A DNA stretch of 19,292 bases, from NCBI GenBank assembly GCA_045616665.1, contig JAZLHE010000042.1, forward strand, positions 1 to 19,292, read 5' to 3'. Under the pieces are notes generated by a model that searched no databases, was not told the DNA's origin, and worked only from the letters and a program-made list of their open reading frames with translations. This DNA is from RUG11690 sp045616665. GTDB taxonomy: Bacteria > Bacteroidota > Bacteroidia > Bacteroidales > WCHB1-69. The stretch's first letter is position 1. Each line of letters opens with the position of its first letter. The position numbers and the translations under genes were made by a program. Of the stretch, positions 1 through 7,784 are shown piece by piece.

Positions 1-1
1 C

Positions 2-118
2 AGCTTCTGCAACTTCATGGTCAACTCAGTGGCTGCCATCGCTGCCTACTGCTTCTTCCCAAAGAAACCATCCATCGCAGTAGATACTTATTTCGATAAC
101 CAGCTGGTTCTCTTTTAG
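2..118 (+). CDS. C-terminal end of an unidentified protein (cut by left edge)
   Basis: An open frame enters from the left edge and ends at a TAG at 116-118, giving the last 38 residues of a protein that ends ...YFDNQLVLF. The piece has no cysteine-pair, nucleotide-binding or membrane signature that I can name, and I do not recognise the family. It lies on the same strand as the phosphopantetheinyl transferase that follows, but about 100 bases and a separate promoter-like element lie between them, so it is probably a different transcription unit. That the frame is coding is an inference from its being open to the edge and ending cleanly before a promoter. Confidence 0.5.
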   Translation, partial: SFCNFMVNSVAAIAAYCFFPKKPSIAVDTYFDNQLVLF

Positions 119-195
119 TTGCTTATATCGAACTCACGTTATATTAGAGATATGAGAATGAATTTTCTTAGTTCTTTTTTTTAGATAAATTGTCG

Positions 196-203
196 TATCT
201 TTG
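196..203 (+). promoter_or_regulatory. Bacteroidetes-type -7 promoter element for the PPTase operon
   Basis: TATCTTTG matches the Bacteroidetes primary-sigma -7 consensus TAnnTTTG. It sits about 14 bases before the first ATG at 217. A clear -33 TTTG is not seen, only a T-run near 172-182. Because the element lies inside the longer frame that opens at a TTG at 190, it argues for an ATG start at 217 or just after. Confidence 0.6.
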
Positions 204-216
204 CAAAGATTTAAAG

Positions 217-861
217 ATGAAGATGATGTACTTGCAGGTTTTTGACGATATGGCCCAATGCAACGACGCGGAAGTGCGCAGGTTGTTGCCTTTGGTGAGC
301 GCACAGCGTCGTGAGGCCGCGTTGCGTTTCAAGTTCGTTATGGGACAATATGCCTGCCTGAAAGCATACGAGCTCCTGACCCAAGGCATCCGGCAAATCT
401 TGCCACAACATTCCGAAAAACCAAACCCACTGCAACTTTGGAACGGCAATTTCGTCTATAATGAACACGGAAAGCCGTTCTTGCAAAGCAAATCCGATGG
501 GCAACGCATTCCAAACGTGGATATTAACCTGAGCCATTGCAAAAACGGAATCGTCGTTGCCATCAGCGAACATCCCGTGGGGGTGGATATCGAGTCTTTC
601 CACCGTTCCGATTCGGCATTGGTCAAACGTACAATGAATGATGCTGAAATTCAAAAAATCAACTGCTCCGACAATCCTGACATCACCTTCACGCGACTGT
701 GGACCCAAAAAGAAGCCGTGCTTAAGCTGCTCGGAACCGGTCTCGTGGACAATCTTCCCGCAGTACTGAACGACTGCCACAGCAAGTATCAAATTGAGAC
801 TGTGGTGAATGAACAAAAACAATACGCTTGTTCCGTGGCCACATATCTAACCGACAAATAA
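217..861 (+). CDS. 4'-phosphopantetheinyl transferase superfamily protein (Sfp type)
   Basis: Transfers the 4'-phosphopantetheine arm of CoA to a serine of an acyl or peptidyl carrier protein in the cytoplasm. The 214-residue protein has the family landmarks in order: NLSH at about 104-107, GVDIE at about 122-126 (D124 and E126 are the expected metal ligands) and WTQKEAVLK at about 162-170 (E166). Length fits the Sfp/Gsp class rather than the short AcpS class. I chose the ATG at 217 because the promoter element at 196-203 would fall within a gene starting at the upstream TTG (190); ATGs at 223 and 226 are also possible. It is followed after six bases by the PP2C phosphatase, so the two are probably co-transcribed. 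The carrier protein it serves is not visible here. Confidence 0.9.
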   Translation: MKMMYLQVFDDMAQCNDAEVRRLLPLVSAQRREAALRFKFVMGQYACLKAYELLTQGIRQILPQHSEKPNPLQLWNGNFVYNEHGKPFLQSKSDGQRIPNVDINLSHCKNGIVVAISEHPVGVDIESFHRSDSALVKRTMNDAEIQKINCSDNPDITFTRLWTQKEAVLKLLGTGLVDNLPAVLNDCHSKYQIETVVNEQKQYACSVATYLTDK

Positions 862-867
862 TCGATT

Positions 868-2181
868 ATGGAAAAGAGCTCATTTTATGTATCTACCAAG
901 AGGAAGGTGTTCCTTATCTTCTTTCTCCCAGTAATCATCTTGGTTGTCATTTCGGATTTTGGCTTTACAAAACTATGGATGCGTGAGGAAATCGATTATT
1001 ATTGCCAAATAATGGATATCGGTATTGAACGTGTGGAAGTTCATCTGAAAAATGGCGATACGACAATGGCCAGAGATCTGTTGGACCGATATATGTTCGT
1101 GTCTGATAGTAAAAATATGTTCTATGATAAGGACGGCAATTTTGTTGTCGGACACCAAGTCCCTGAATTTATCAAAAATATCAAGGACATAGAATTTGAT
1201 AAATTCATTTTGAAAAGGAACAAGGTCAATTATTATGTCGTTCTTGCCCACCAGTCATCATCTTCGGGTTCGTATCTGGTGGTGTGCTCTTCTGCAGAAC
1301 CTTTGATACGCCACATTTTTATACAGTACACCTTTATGCTCTTGGCGGGTGGATTGGCGATAATATTGTCTATGTTTTTGTTTCGCAAATGGCTTGGTCC
1401 GAAGATTAAAAAGATGATTATGGCAAAAGAACGTATGGAAGCCGAGCTGGAAATTGCCCACAATGTTCAACAATATATGGTGCCGACCAATGAAAAGTTG
1501 GCCGAGGTGGGAAATTCGCAGGTTTACGGCTTTCTGAAACCGGCTCGCGAAGTGGGCGGAGACTTGTACAATTACATACTCGTGAAAAAAAACGACGCAC
1601 AAGGCACCCCAACACCATATCTCTACTTCTGCATTGGCGACATCAGCGACAAGGGAACGCCGGCTGCCCTGATGATGGCCATTCACAATGAGGCGTTCTT
1701 CCAACAGGCGTCTTCTGGGCTTCCTCTGGAAAAAATCATCTTCGATATGAACAACTCCATTTCCAACGATAATCGTACGGATATGTTTTGCACGATGTTT
1801 GCCGCCTGTCTCAATATGAATACAGGTGATATGGAATTTATCAACGCGGGACACGATAAACCCTTACTCAATGGCGAATTTATTGACACCAAACACAATC
1901 GTCCGATAGGAATCACGCCCAATTACGAATTTCAAGTGGAACATCTTCAATTACAACCCAACGATGTATTGTTTTTATATACCGATGGCATAACCGAAGC
2001 CAAAACCAACGACAATCGCTTCTTCGGCAACGAGCGCCTGCTGGAATCCCTTCACAGTGCGGCACCCGACGACGATATCAAGCAGATTTCGGAACGTGTA
2101 ATCGCCAACGTGGCCAACTTTGTCGGTGACGCCGAGCAGTTTGACGATATGACCATCTTAACTCTGAAGTTTAATATATAA
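868..2181 (+). CDS. Membrane-anchored RsbU/SpoIIE-type PP2C serine phosphatase
   Basis: Predicted inner-membrane phosphatase that dephosphorylates a STAS-domain anti-sigma antagonist. The 437-residue protein has a TM helix at about 13-35, an extracytoplasmic sensor region of roughly 115 residues, a second TM helix at about 152-173, a short linker helix and a PP2C domain from about 195. Visible PP2C landmarks are the AHNVQQYMVP helix (197-206), REVGGDLY (227-234, D232), GDISDKGTPAAL (257-268, D258), LYTDGITEA and the terminal FDDMTILTLKF. D232, D258 and the late DD pair are the expected metal ligands. The extracytoplasmic part does not match a sensor family I can name. The downstream STAS gene starts 11 bases later and is its likely substrate. 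A cytoplasmic RsbW/SpoIIAB-like kinase, the usual third partner, is not in the window. Confidence 0.9.
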   Translation: MEKSSFYVSTKRKVFLIFFLPVIILVVISDFGFTKLWMREEIDYYCQIMDIGIERVEVHLKNGDTTMARDLLDRYMFVSDSKNMFYDKDGNFVVGHQVPEFIKNIKDIEFDKFILKRNKVNYYVVLAHQSSSSGSYLVVCSSAEPLIRHIFIQYTFMLLAGGLAIILSMFLFRKWLGPKIKKMIMAKERMEAELEIAHNVQQYMVPTNEKLAEVGNSQVYGFLKPAREVGGDLYNYILVKKNDAQGTPTPYLYFCIGDISDKGTPAALMMAIHNEAFFQQASSGLPLEKIIFDMNNSISNDNRTDMFCTMFAACLNMNTGDMEFINAGHDKPLLNGEFIDTKHNRPIGITPNYEFQVEHLQLQPNDVLFLYTDGITEAKTNDNRFFGNERLLESLHSAAPDDDIKQISERVIANVANFVGDAEQFDDMTILTLKFNI

Positions 2182-2192
2182 TTTATCATATT

Positions 2193-2498
2193 ATGTTGAC
2201 AGTCAATGTTATTAAGGAAACTGAACAAACCGTGTTGCAACTTGTCGGTTTGCTGGAGTCAAATTCGGCCGTTCAATTGGAAAACGCGGTGACGAAAGTG
2301 TTGGAAGAAGATGTCGCGAACGTCTGCTTGGATATGGAACAGCTCGAATACACTTCTTCCAAGGGATTGCGTATTATCTTGTCCTTACAAAAGGGCTTGC
2401 AGGCCAAGGGGGGCAATCTGACGCTTCGCCATATTCAACCTGCGGTGAAAGAGGTTTTCGAGGTGACCGGTTTTACCGATTTTATGGATATTCAATAA
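2193..2498 (+). CDS. STAS-domain anti-sigma factor antagonist
   Basis: A 101-residue single-domain STAS protein of the SpoIIAA/RsbV kind, expected to switch partners with a serine kinase/anti-sigma factor according to its phosphorylation. The core motif reads LEYTSSKGLR at residues 51-60; S55 or S56 would be the phosphorylated serine by analogy with the SSxGLR motif of the family. Length is typical. It directly follows the membrane PP2C phosphatase, which would remove the phosphate and so feed an external signal into the switch. Its stop lies four bases before the end of the convergent YfcC-family gene, with no hairpin between them. Confidence 0.9.
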   Translation: MLTVNVIKETEQTVLQLVGLLESNSAVQLENAVTKVLEEDVANVCLDMEQLEYTSSKGLRIILSLQKGLQAKGGNLTLRHIQPAVKEVFEVTGFTDFMDIQ

Positions 2499-2502
2499 TA
2501 TC

Positions 2503-4092
2503 TTAAAATCCGTTGAAACTCATATACATCGGGGGTAACAACAAGAAAAATCCCACGATGATGAGTCCTAAAATAAACGGCCAGATGAATTTGAGCCATT
2601 TGGCGTAAGGTATTCTGGCAACGCCCAATACGCCAATCAGCACACCGGAAGTGGGCGTAATCATATTGGTGATGCCGTCGCCAAATTGGAAGGCCAATAC
2701 CGTCAACTGTCTCGACAGGCCAATAATATCCGAAAATTCAGCCATCATCGGGATGGTTAAGGCCGCCTTGGCAGAACCGGAAGGAATAAACACGTTCAAT
2801 ACAGTTTGTATGGCATACATCGCACCGACGGCTCCTTCTTTCCCGCTGTCTGTCATCGCTTGCGAAATGCCGTGCAAAATCGTGTCGATGATTTTTCCGT
2901 CTTCCAAAATGATGATGATGCCACCCGCCAGACCCACCACCAATGCGGCGACCATAATGTCTTTGCAGCCATCTAAAAACAGTCTGATGATTTTGTCGAA
3001 TTTCAAACTGTACGCGAGGCCCGTGGTCAATCCCATCGCAAAGAACAATCCGGCAATTTCCATCACATACCAGCCGTAACCCAACACGCCGACCACCAAC
3101 ATAATGATGGTGAGCAGCAAGAGCGTGAGGATGAAGTCGTGAACGGATTTTCGTGCGCCAAGAGCTCCCAACAGCACAAAAATGCCGGCGATAACGGGCA
3201 TCAGCATAATATGGTATTGACCGTTGCCGATGGTGATGTCGGTATATGGAAAGCGAATCGCGCAAAAAATCATAACGGCAGCCACTACACCGTAAACCAG
3301 CCAGGTGGCCAGGGTAGAGGGGCGGCTTTCCACCTCCTTGGCATCCACCTGCTTGTCGCGCCAATAGGCATCTATTTCGAAGGTGATGGACTTTTGAGGA
3401 TTCCGCTTTACATAATTGGCATAAACCAACGTGAAAACAATGGCGATAAGGCTAAAGACACACCAGCATACGAAACGATATTCAATGCCGGAAAACGGGG
3501 CGAGTCCCGAAAGTCCTTGCGCAATGCCAATGGTGAAAGGATTGAGCATGGCCCCGGCAAAACCTACGTGCGCCGCCACATAACACATCAACACGCCCGT
3601 AATGGAATCGTAACCCATCGATATGGCCAAGGGTACAAAAATGACAATGAAGGCAATGGTTTCTTCGCTCATCCCAAACACAGAGCCAAACAAGCTGAAC
3701 ATTAGCATGATCAGGATGATTATAATGTTATTGACTCCGATTTTTCCTAAAAGTTTATTCTGCTGCAGTCGTTGTGTCTTTTTGAGAAAAGAGAAAATCC
3801 CCACGTTGATGGCGTTGGTTTCGTTCATAATCCAAAAGCCGCCGCCAATCATCAAGATGAAGACGATAATGTTGGCAGTTCGTTCAAATCCCTTGTAAAA
3901 TGCAGTAAAAACTTGCCAGGTTTGCGGCTGATTATCTACCTGGTGGAAAGAATCTGCCACGACGACATTGCGTTCGCTTCCGTCAACACTGATGGTTTGC
4001 CGGTCAAATTCCCCACCCGGGATAATCCAGGTCATCAAGGCACAAAGTACGATGATTGAAAAAACGATGGTAAAGGTATGTGGTATTTTCAT
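2503..4092 (-). CDS. YfcC family membrane carrier
   Basis: A 529-residue polytopic inner-membrane protein with about a dozen hydrophobic segments, of the YfcC group in the DcuC-related ion-transporter superfamily. Diagnostic parts are the N-terminal MKIPHTFTIVF with the following WIIPGGEF, the conserved FIPSGSAKAALTIPMMAEF region and the LSRQLTVLAFQFGDGITNM segment near the C-terminus. Members have been annotated variously as basic-amino-acid antiporters or as C4-dicarboxylate or short-chain carboxylate carriers, and the substrate cannot be read from sequence. The gene lies 44 bases after the methyltransferase on the same strand, with no TAnnTTTG element in that gap, so it may be read through from the methyltransferase promoter. 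Confidence 0.88.
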   Translation of the reverse strand: MKIPHTFTIVFSIIVLCALMTWIIPGGEFDRQTISVDGSERNVVVADSFHQVDNQPQTWQVFTAFYKGFERTANIIVFILMIGGGFWIMNETNAINVGIFSFLKKTQRLQQNKLLGKIGVNNIIIILIMLMFSLFGSVFGMSEETIAFIVIFVPLAISMGYDSITGVLMCYVAAHVGFAGAMLNPFTIGIAQGLSGLAPFSGIEYRFVCWCVFSLIAIVFTLVYANYVKRNPQKSITFEIDAYWRDKQVDAKEVESRPSTLATWLVYGVVAAVMIFCAIRFPYTDITIGNGQYHIMLMPVIAGIFVLLGALGARKSVHDFILTLLLLTIIMLVVGVLGYGWYVMEIAGLFFAMGLTTGLAYSLKFDKIIRLFLDGCKDIMVAALVVGLAGGIIIILEDGKIIDTILHGISQAMTDSGKEGAVGAMYAIQTVLNVFIPSGSAKAALTIPMMAEFSDIIGLSRQLTVLAFQFGDGITNMITPTSGVLIGVLGVARIPYAKWLKFIWPFILGLIIVGFFLLLPPMYMSFNGF

Positions 4093-4136
4093 TTTTTAAT
4101 AATATTATTCGATTATTCGGTAAAAACGTGAAATTT

Positions 4137-5090
4137 TTATTTTTTTCCGCGTTGTTCATTCAAACTGTTGCGTTCCCAGAACACGCCATCGGTATAGCCC
4201 TGAATGCAGGAATCTTTGTCAGCCATTTGTAGGCGTTTGGCGGCCCACAGACAATATTCCTTGTTGATTTCTATGCCTAAAAAATGGCGCTTCAACTTTT
4301 TAGCGACCACACAGGCGGTTCCGCTCCCCATAAACGGGTCAAAAACCATATCTCCCGGTTTCGATGAGGCCAAAATCAGCTTGGCATACAATTTTTCGGG
4401 TTTTTGCGTGGGATGGTCGGTGTTCTCGGGCATCGACCAAAAGGGAACGCTGATGTCGTCCCAGAAATTGGAAGGGTAGGTGATACGGAAATTGCCGTCC
4501 GTGTCTGCTTCCCAGTCCTTGGGTTGACCATCAATTTTATAGGGCGCCAACACCCGCCGCTTCTGTTTAACGGCCTCCACGTTAAAATAATAGTCTTTCG
4601 GATTTTTAACGGCATACCAAATGTCTTCCATTGAATTTTTCCAATTGGTCTTGGCTCCGCGTCCTTTCTCCCGTTGCCAGGTAATCCTGTTTAGGATGGT
4701 AAGTTCTTCTTCTGCAACAGTTTGCAAAGCGGCCGTGCATTTCCAGTCCCCACAAATGTACAGAGTGCCTGTTGGCTTGAGCTTTCGACAGACTTGATGG
4801 AACCAGCTTCTCAAATAGTTCGCATAATCATTTGAGTTCATTGCCTTGAATGCCAATCCGTTAAAATCCTTGGAAAGATTGTATGGCGGGTCAATGATGA
4901 CAAGATCGGCAAAGGTGTCGGGAAGAAGGGAAAGCAGTTTCGCCATATCGGCACAGACAACCTGGTCTTCCAAAGGAGCGTTTTTTTGAATGTCTTTGAG
5001 GCATAAAATGCTTTGATTCAAAGTTTTAGCTTCTTCTTTAGATACTGTAATCGTCTGGTTGCGTGCTGCTCGTTTCTTTGCTGTTTCCAT
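4137..5090 (-). CDS. Solitary beta-class DNA methyltransferase (N6-adenine or N4-cytosine)
   Basis: S-adenosylmethionine-dependent DNA methyltransferase of 317 residues. The catalytic motif IV DPPY (67-70, followed by NL) precedes the cofactor motif I FDPFMGSGT (250-258); this IV-TRD-I order defines the beta class. The DHPTQKPEKL segment just before motif I is typical of the family. DPPY fits N6-adenine methylation better than SPPY-type N4-cytosine methylation, but does not decide it, and the target sequence cannot be read. The frame is open 27 codons upstream to 5171, but I start at the ATG at 5090 because a promoter element (5108-5115) lies inside that extension and the extra residues resemble translated AT-rich leader. 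No restriction endonuclease gene is adjacent, so it appears to be an orphan enzyme. Confidence 0.9.
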   Translation of the reverse strand: METAKKRAARNQTITVSKEEAKTLNQSILCLKDIQKNAPLEDQVVCADMAKLLSLLPDTFADLVIIDPPYNLSKDFNGLAFKAMNSNDYANYLRSWFHQVCRKLKPTGTLYICGDWKCTAALQTVAEEELTILNRITWQREKGRGAKTNWKNSMEDIWYAVKNPKDYYFNVEAVKQKRRVLAPYKIDGQPKDWEADTDGNFRITYPSNFWDDISVPFWSMPENTDHPTQKPEKLYAKLILASSKPGDMVFDPFMGSGTACVVAKKLKRHFLGIEINKEYCLWAAKRLQMADKDSCIQGYTDGVFWERNSLNEQRGKK

Positions 5091-5107
5091 TGAGTTCTTC
5101 AAAAAAG

Positions 5108-5115
5108 CAAAAATA
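5108..5115 (-). promoter_or_regulatory. -7 promoter element for the DNA methyltransferase
   Basis: Read on the minus strand this is TATTTTTG, a match to TAnnTTTG, about 17 bases before the ATG at 5090. No convincing -33 TTTG at the expected spacing. It supports the shorter methyltransferase start and independent expression from the MBOAT gene. Confidence 0.5.
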
Positions 5116-5201
5116 CAAATAATTCGTGTAAATTTAAAATTAAACTTGCAAAAACGACTCGTCATATTCACTTCTTTTTATTATGAAAATGATGGTCTAA
5201 A

Positions 5202-6920
5202 TTAGAATTGGAAATAGATGAAGGGTTGCAAGTCGGCCGTGATAAACTGATAAATCACAAAAATGCAAACCGCTGTCACCAATGCGATTAACCATATCGG
5301 CATCAGGGCAAAATTGATGCGATACCAGCGTTTCCAGCGGGTAGGAAGCCAGTGGATAATCATACCCAAGGCAAAAAGCAAGAATACATAACGATATCCG
5401 TAGGCAATTTGCGGTATCAAGTCCAAACGCCAGGGACTGCCGATTTGTCCAACCATCGATTTGGCGGTGTTCCAAGCCACTTCGTTGGCTTCGGCCGGAT
5501 CCAAGTTGGAACCGGAACGAAAAAACAAACGGGTGAACGTGATAAATACAAAGGTGAGGAAAATCGCCCACGAACGGCTGAGCCAAGCAATGGGATGGTC
5601 GCGGCGCAAAGCATTGTAAATGGAACTGATCAATGTCCCAAAGAAAATAATGCCGGTCCAAACAACGCCGATATTGAGAGCTGGGGCAGGATAGAGGTAG
5701 TCGGCAACGGCAAAAACCATAAAAAGCAGGAAGGTAAGAATGCTTTTCTTCAGGTAAGTGAGATTGCGCCACATTTTATAAATAAGGATGCCAACGCCGT
5801 TCAAACCGCCCCAAATGACAAAATTCCAGCTGGCACCGTGCCACAAACCACCAATCAGCATCGTCGTCATCAAATTGATTTGCGTGCGAACCTTGCCTTT
5901 GCGGTTGCCGCCAAGTGGAATGTACAGATAGTCTTTCAACCAGGTAGATAAGGAAATGTGCCAACGCTTCCAAAATTCTCCCGGATTTTTCGCTTTGTAT
6001 GGCGAGTTGAAGTTGATGGGAAGATAGAAGCCCATCAGCATGGCAACCCCAATGGCGATGTCGGTGTAACCGGAAAAGTCGGCATAAACCTGCAAAGAAT
6101 AGGTGAACAGGGCCATTAAATTTTCGAAACCCGTGTACATCGTGGGGTTGTTGAACACACGATCCACAAAATTGACGGCTAAATAGTCGCTGAGTATGAT
6201 TTTTTTCAACAATCCGTTCAAAATCCAGAAAACCGCAATGCCAAATTGCCGTCTTGACAGGAAAAACGGCTTGTAAAGTTGCGGAATGAACTGGTTGGCA
6301 CGAATAATGGGCCCAGCCACCAACTGCGGAAAGAAAGTGGTGTAAAATCCAAAATCCAAAATGTTGTTTACAGACTCAATTTTTCTTCGATAAACATCAA
6401 TCAAGTAGCTGATATTCTGGAAAGTAAAGAACGAAATACCTACGGGAAGCAAAATCTTGTCCGCATCAAAGCGGTTGGAGCCGCTCCACTCATTGGCCCA
6501 TTTCGCCAAATGATTCACAACTTCTAAGTTGCTGTGAAATAGCGAGTTGTAGGTATCTGTGAAGAAATAGGCGTATTTGAAATAACACAAGATGGCCAAA
6601 TTGACAACCACCCCTGTCGTAACCAATAATTTTCGTTGCCAGTTCTTGTCAGAACGGAAAATGCCTTTGCCGATAAAGAAGCCGAAAATGGTGGAAAAAA
6701 TCAAAATTAAGACGAAAAGTCCGGAAGTTTTGTAGTAGAAAAGAACACTTACAAAAAACAAATACGTGTTTCTCAGCAATCGTTTGTTCTTTAAAATGCA
6801 AAATCCAGCAAAAACAACTGCGAAAAATGCCCAAAAATAGAATTGGGTGAATAACAACGGATACCGCTCGTCAAACGAGAAAACATTAATGAAAAACTGT
6901 TTTATAAGTCCGAAATCCAT
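5202..6920 (-). CDS. MBOAT family O-acyltransferase (AlgI/DltB-like)
   Basis: Polytopic inner-membrane acyltransferase of 572 residues that would pass acyl groups across the membrane to an extracytoplasmic glycan or similar acceptor. Family landmarks: LLPVGISFFTFQ (about 157-168), QLVAGPI (199-205), YADFSGYTDIAIG (279-291), the FWKRWHISLSTWLKDYLYIPLGG block (about 316-338), and IGGLWHGASW (356-365) with the catalytic histidine at about 361. Many hydrophobic segments run through both termini. AlgI/DltB-type enzymes usually sit beside an SGNH/AlgJ- or DltD-like partner, and none is present; the neighbour is a DNA methyltransferase. The start ATG at 6920 lies 30 bases after a -7 element on the same strand. 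The acceptor is unknown. Confidence 0.92.
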   Translation of the reverse strand: MDFGLIKQFFINVFSFDERYPLLFTQFYFWAFFAVVFAGFCILKNKRLLRNTYLFFVSVLFYYKTSGLFVLILIFSTIFGFFIGKGIFRSDKNWQRKLLVTTGVVVNLAILCYFKYAYFFTDTYNSLFHSNLEVVNHLAKWANEWSGSNRFDADKILLPVGISFFTFQNISYLIDVYRRKIESVNNILDFGFYTTFFPQLVAGPIIRANQFIPQLYKPFFLSRRQFGIAVFWILNGLLKKIILSDYLAVNFVDRVFNNPTMYTGFENLMALFTYSLQVYADFSGYTDIAIGVAMLMGFYLPINFNSPYKAKNPGEFWKRWHISLSTWLKDYLYIPLGGNRKGKVRTQINLMTTMLIGGLWHGASWNFVIWGGLNGVGILIYKMWRNLTYLKKSILTFLLFMVFAVADYLYPAPALNIGVVWTGIIFFGTLISSIYNALRRDHPIAWLSRSWAIFLTFVFITFTRLFFRSGSNLDPAEANEVAWNTAKSMVGQIGSPWRLDLIPQIAYGYRYVFLLFALGMIIHWLPTRWKRWYRINFALMPIWLIALVTAVCIFVIYQFITADLQPFIYFQF

Positions 6921-6949
6921 TGCTTTTATATCCTGATTTTTTCGGGCGG

Positions 6950-6957
6950 CAAAATTA
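6950..6957 (-). promoter_or_regulatory. -7 promoter element for the MBOAT gene
   Basis: TAATTTTG on the minus strand matches TAnnTTTG. The MBOAT ATG at 6920 follows about 30 bases downstream. A possible -33 lies in 6971-6979, where the opposite-strand promoter of the exported-protein gene also has its -33. Confidence 0.5.
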
Positions 6958-6972
6958 CAAAACTATTCTCAA

Positions 6973-7000
6973 TTTGCAATGTAATTATTTTGTATTTTTG
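6973..7000 (+). promoter_or_regulatory. Promoter (-33 and -7) for the exported-protein gene
   Basis: TTTG at 6973-6976 and TATTTTTG at 6993-7000 are separated by 16 bases, the arrangement expected for a Bacteroidetes primary-sigma promoter. The ATG at 7028 lies 27 bases after the -7 element. This fixes the gene start at 7028 rather than the upstream in-frame ATG at 6920, which would put the promoter inside the coding region. Confidence 0.65.
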
Positions 7001-7027
7001 CAGAAATTTTTTAAACGAAATATTATT

Positions 7028-7714
7028 ATGAAAAAACTGAATTTTATCATTATTGCAATGGTCACTTCTTTGTTGTTAATTGGTGGTCAAGCCTACGGTC
7101 AAGCCCGTAAAGTCTCTTCTGCGTCGAAAGGTGCTGTCAAAGGAGAAATCATTAAACCCGTTGAAGCCAAAGACGCCGCTAAAATGGCTGACAAATTAAC
7201 TTCTGAAGGATGGAAAACCGATAAATATACAATCAAGGAACAATTGATTTCAACGTGGACATTAATGTCTGAATTTAACGAGAAGACCAGTACGAACACG
7301 TATGTTTTCGCACATACAGTCAACACATTGGAAAATTTAAGGGATGCCAAGGAAAAAAATTATATGGACGCTATGGATCGTCTGGGGCAGCAGTTAATGG
7401 CTCCGATAGCGCTGCAATGCAAAGTCGTTATGCTTCAAAAAAATCTGAAACCTGAACAAGAAAAAGAAATGTTGCAGATTTTGATGAATATTCCTAGCGC
7501 GACCATTCAGAGAATGTCTAAAAAATCAATGGAGATTTATGTGGAAAAAGACAATAATTATACAGTGGAAACCTATTTCTTCGTTGACAAAAATGAAACA
7601 TTGGAAGCTATTCAAGCCGATTGCATTAATTATTGTAAAGGAAAGTCAATGGATAAAACATATATTTCTATTTTAGAAGTCGCATTTAAAAATCTTACTT
7701 CAAAGAAATTTTAA
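7028..7714 (+). CDS. Exported protein of unknown function
   Basis: A 228-residue protein with a clear Sec signal peptide: MKKLN, a hydrophobic stretch to about residue 19, and a probable signal peptidase I site after AYG (about residue 24). There is no lipobox cysteine. The mature part is charged, mixed alpha/beta in appearance, and has only three cysteines, all in the second half. I do not recognise the family. The segment DAAKMADKLTSEGW soon after the signal resembles the opening of small periplasmic LPP20-like proteins, but this is weak. It has its own promoter and a strong downstream terminator, so it appears to be a monocistronic gene transcribed divergently from the MBOAT gene. Confidence 0.8.
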   Translation: MKKLNFIIIAMVTSLLLIGGQAYGQARKVSSASKGAVKGEIIKPVEAKDAAKMADKLTSEGWKTDKYTIKEQLISTWTLMSEFNEKTSTNTYVFAHTVNTLENLRDAKEKNYMDAMDRLGQQLMAPIALQCKVVMLQKNLKPEQEKEMLQILMNIPSATIQRMSKKSMEIYVEKDNNYTVETYFFVDKNETLEAIQADCINYCKGKSMDKTYISILEVAFKNLTSKKF

Positions 7715-7733
7715 TTTATTGGCGTATAGATAC

Positions 7734-7769
7734 AAAAAACGGGATGACGCAAATCATCCCGTTTTTTTT
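7734..7769. terminator. Bidirectional intrinsic terminator
   Basis: A perfect inverted repeat: AAAAAAC-GGGATGA, loop CGCAAA, TCATCCC-GTTTTTT. The GC-rich core stem of eight pairs is flanked by an A-run on the left and a T-run on the right, so it can terminate both the plus-strand exported-protein gene and the minus-strand OPT gene that converge here. Confidence 0.92.
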
Positions 7770-7784
7770 GTTTTCAACTTATGC

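Noticed and set aside
211..822. 203-codon minus-strand frame opposite the phosphopantetheinyl transferase
   Set aside because: The plus-strand frame carries all family motifs and a promoter; the antisense translation is of low-complexity antisense character.
4098..4109. AATAATATTATT palindrome upstream of the YfcC-family gene as an operator or terminator
   Set aside because: Pure A/T palindromes of this size are expected by chance in an AT-rich spacer, and there is no GC stem.
6920..7027. Upstream ATG giving a 36-residue N-terminal extension to the exported protein
   Set aside because: It would cover the promoter at 6973-7000 and bury the signal peptide inside the protein.
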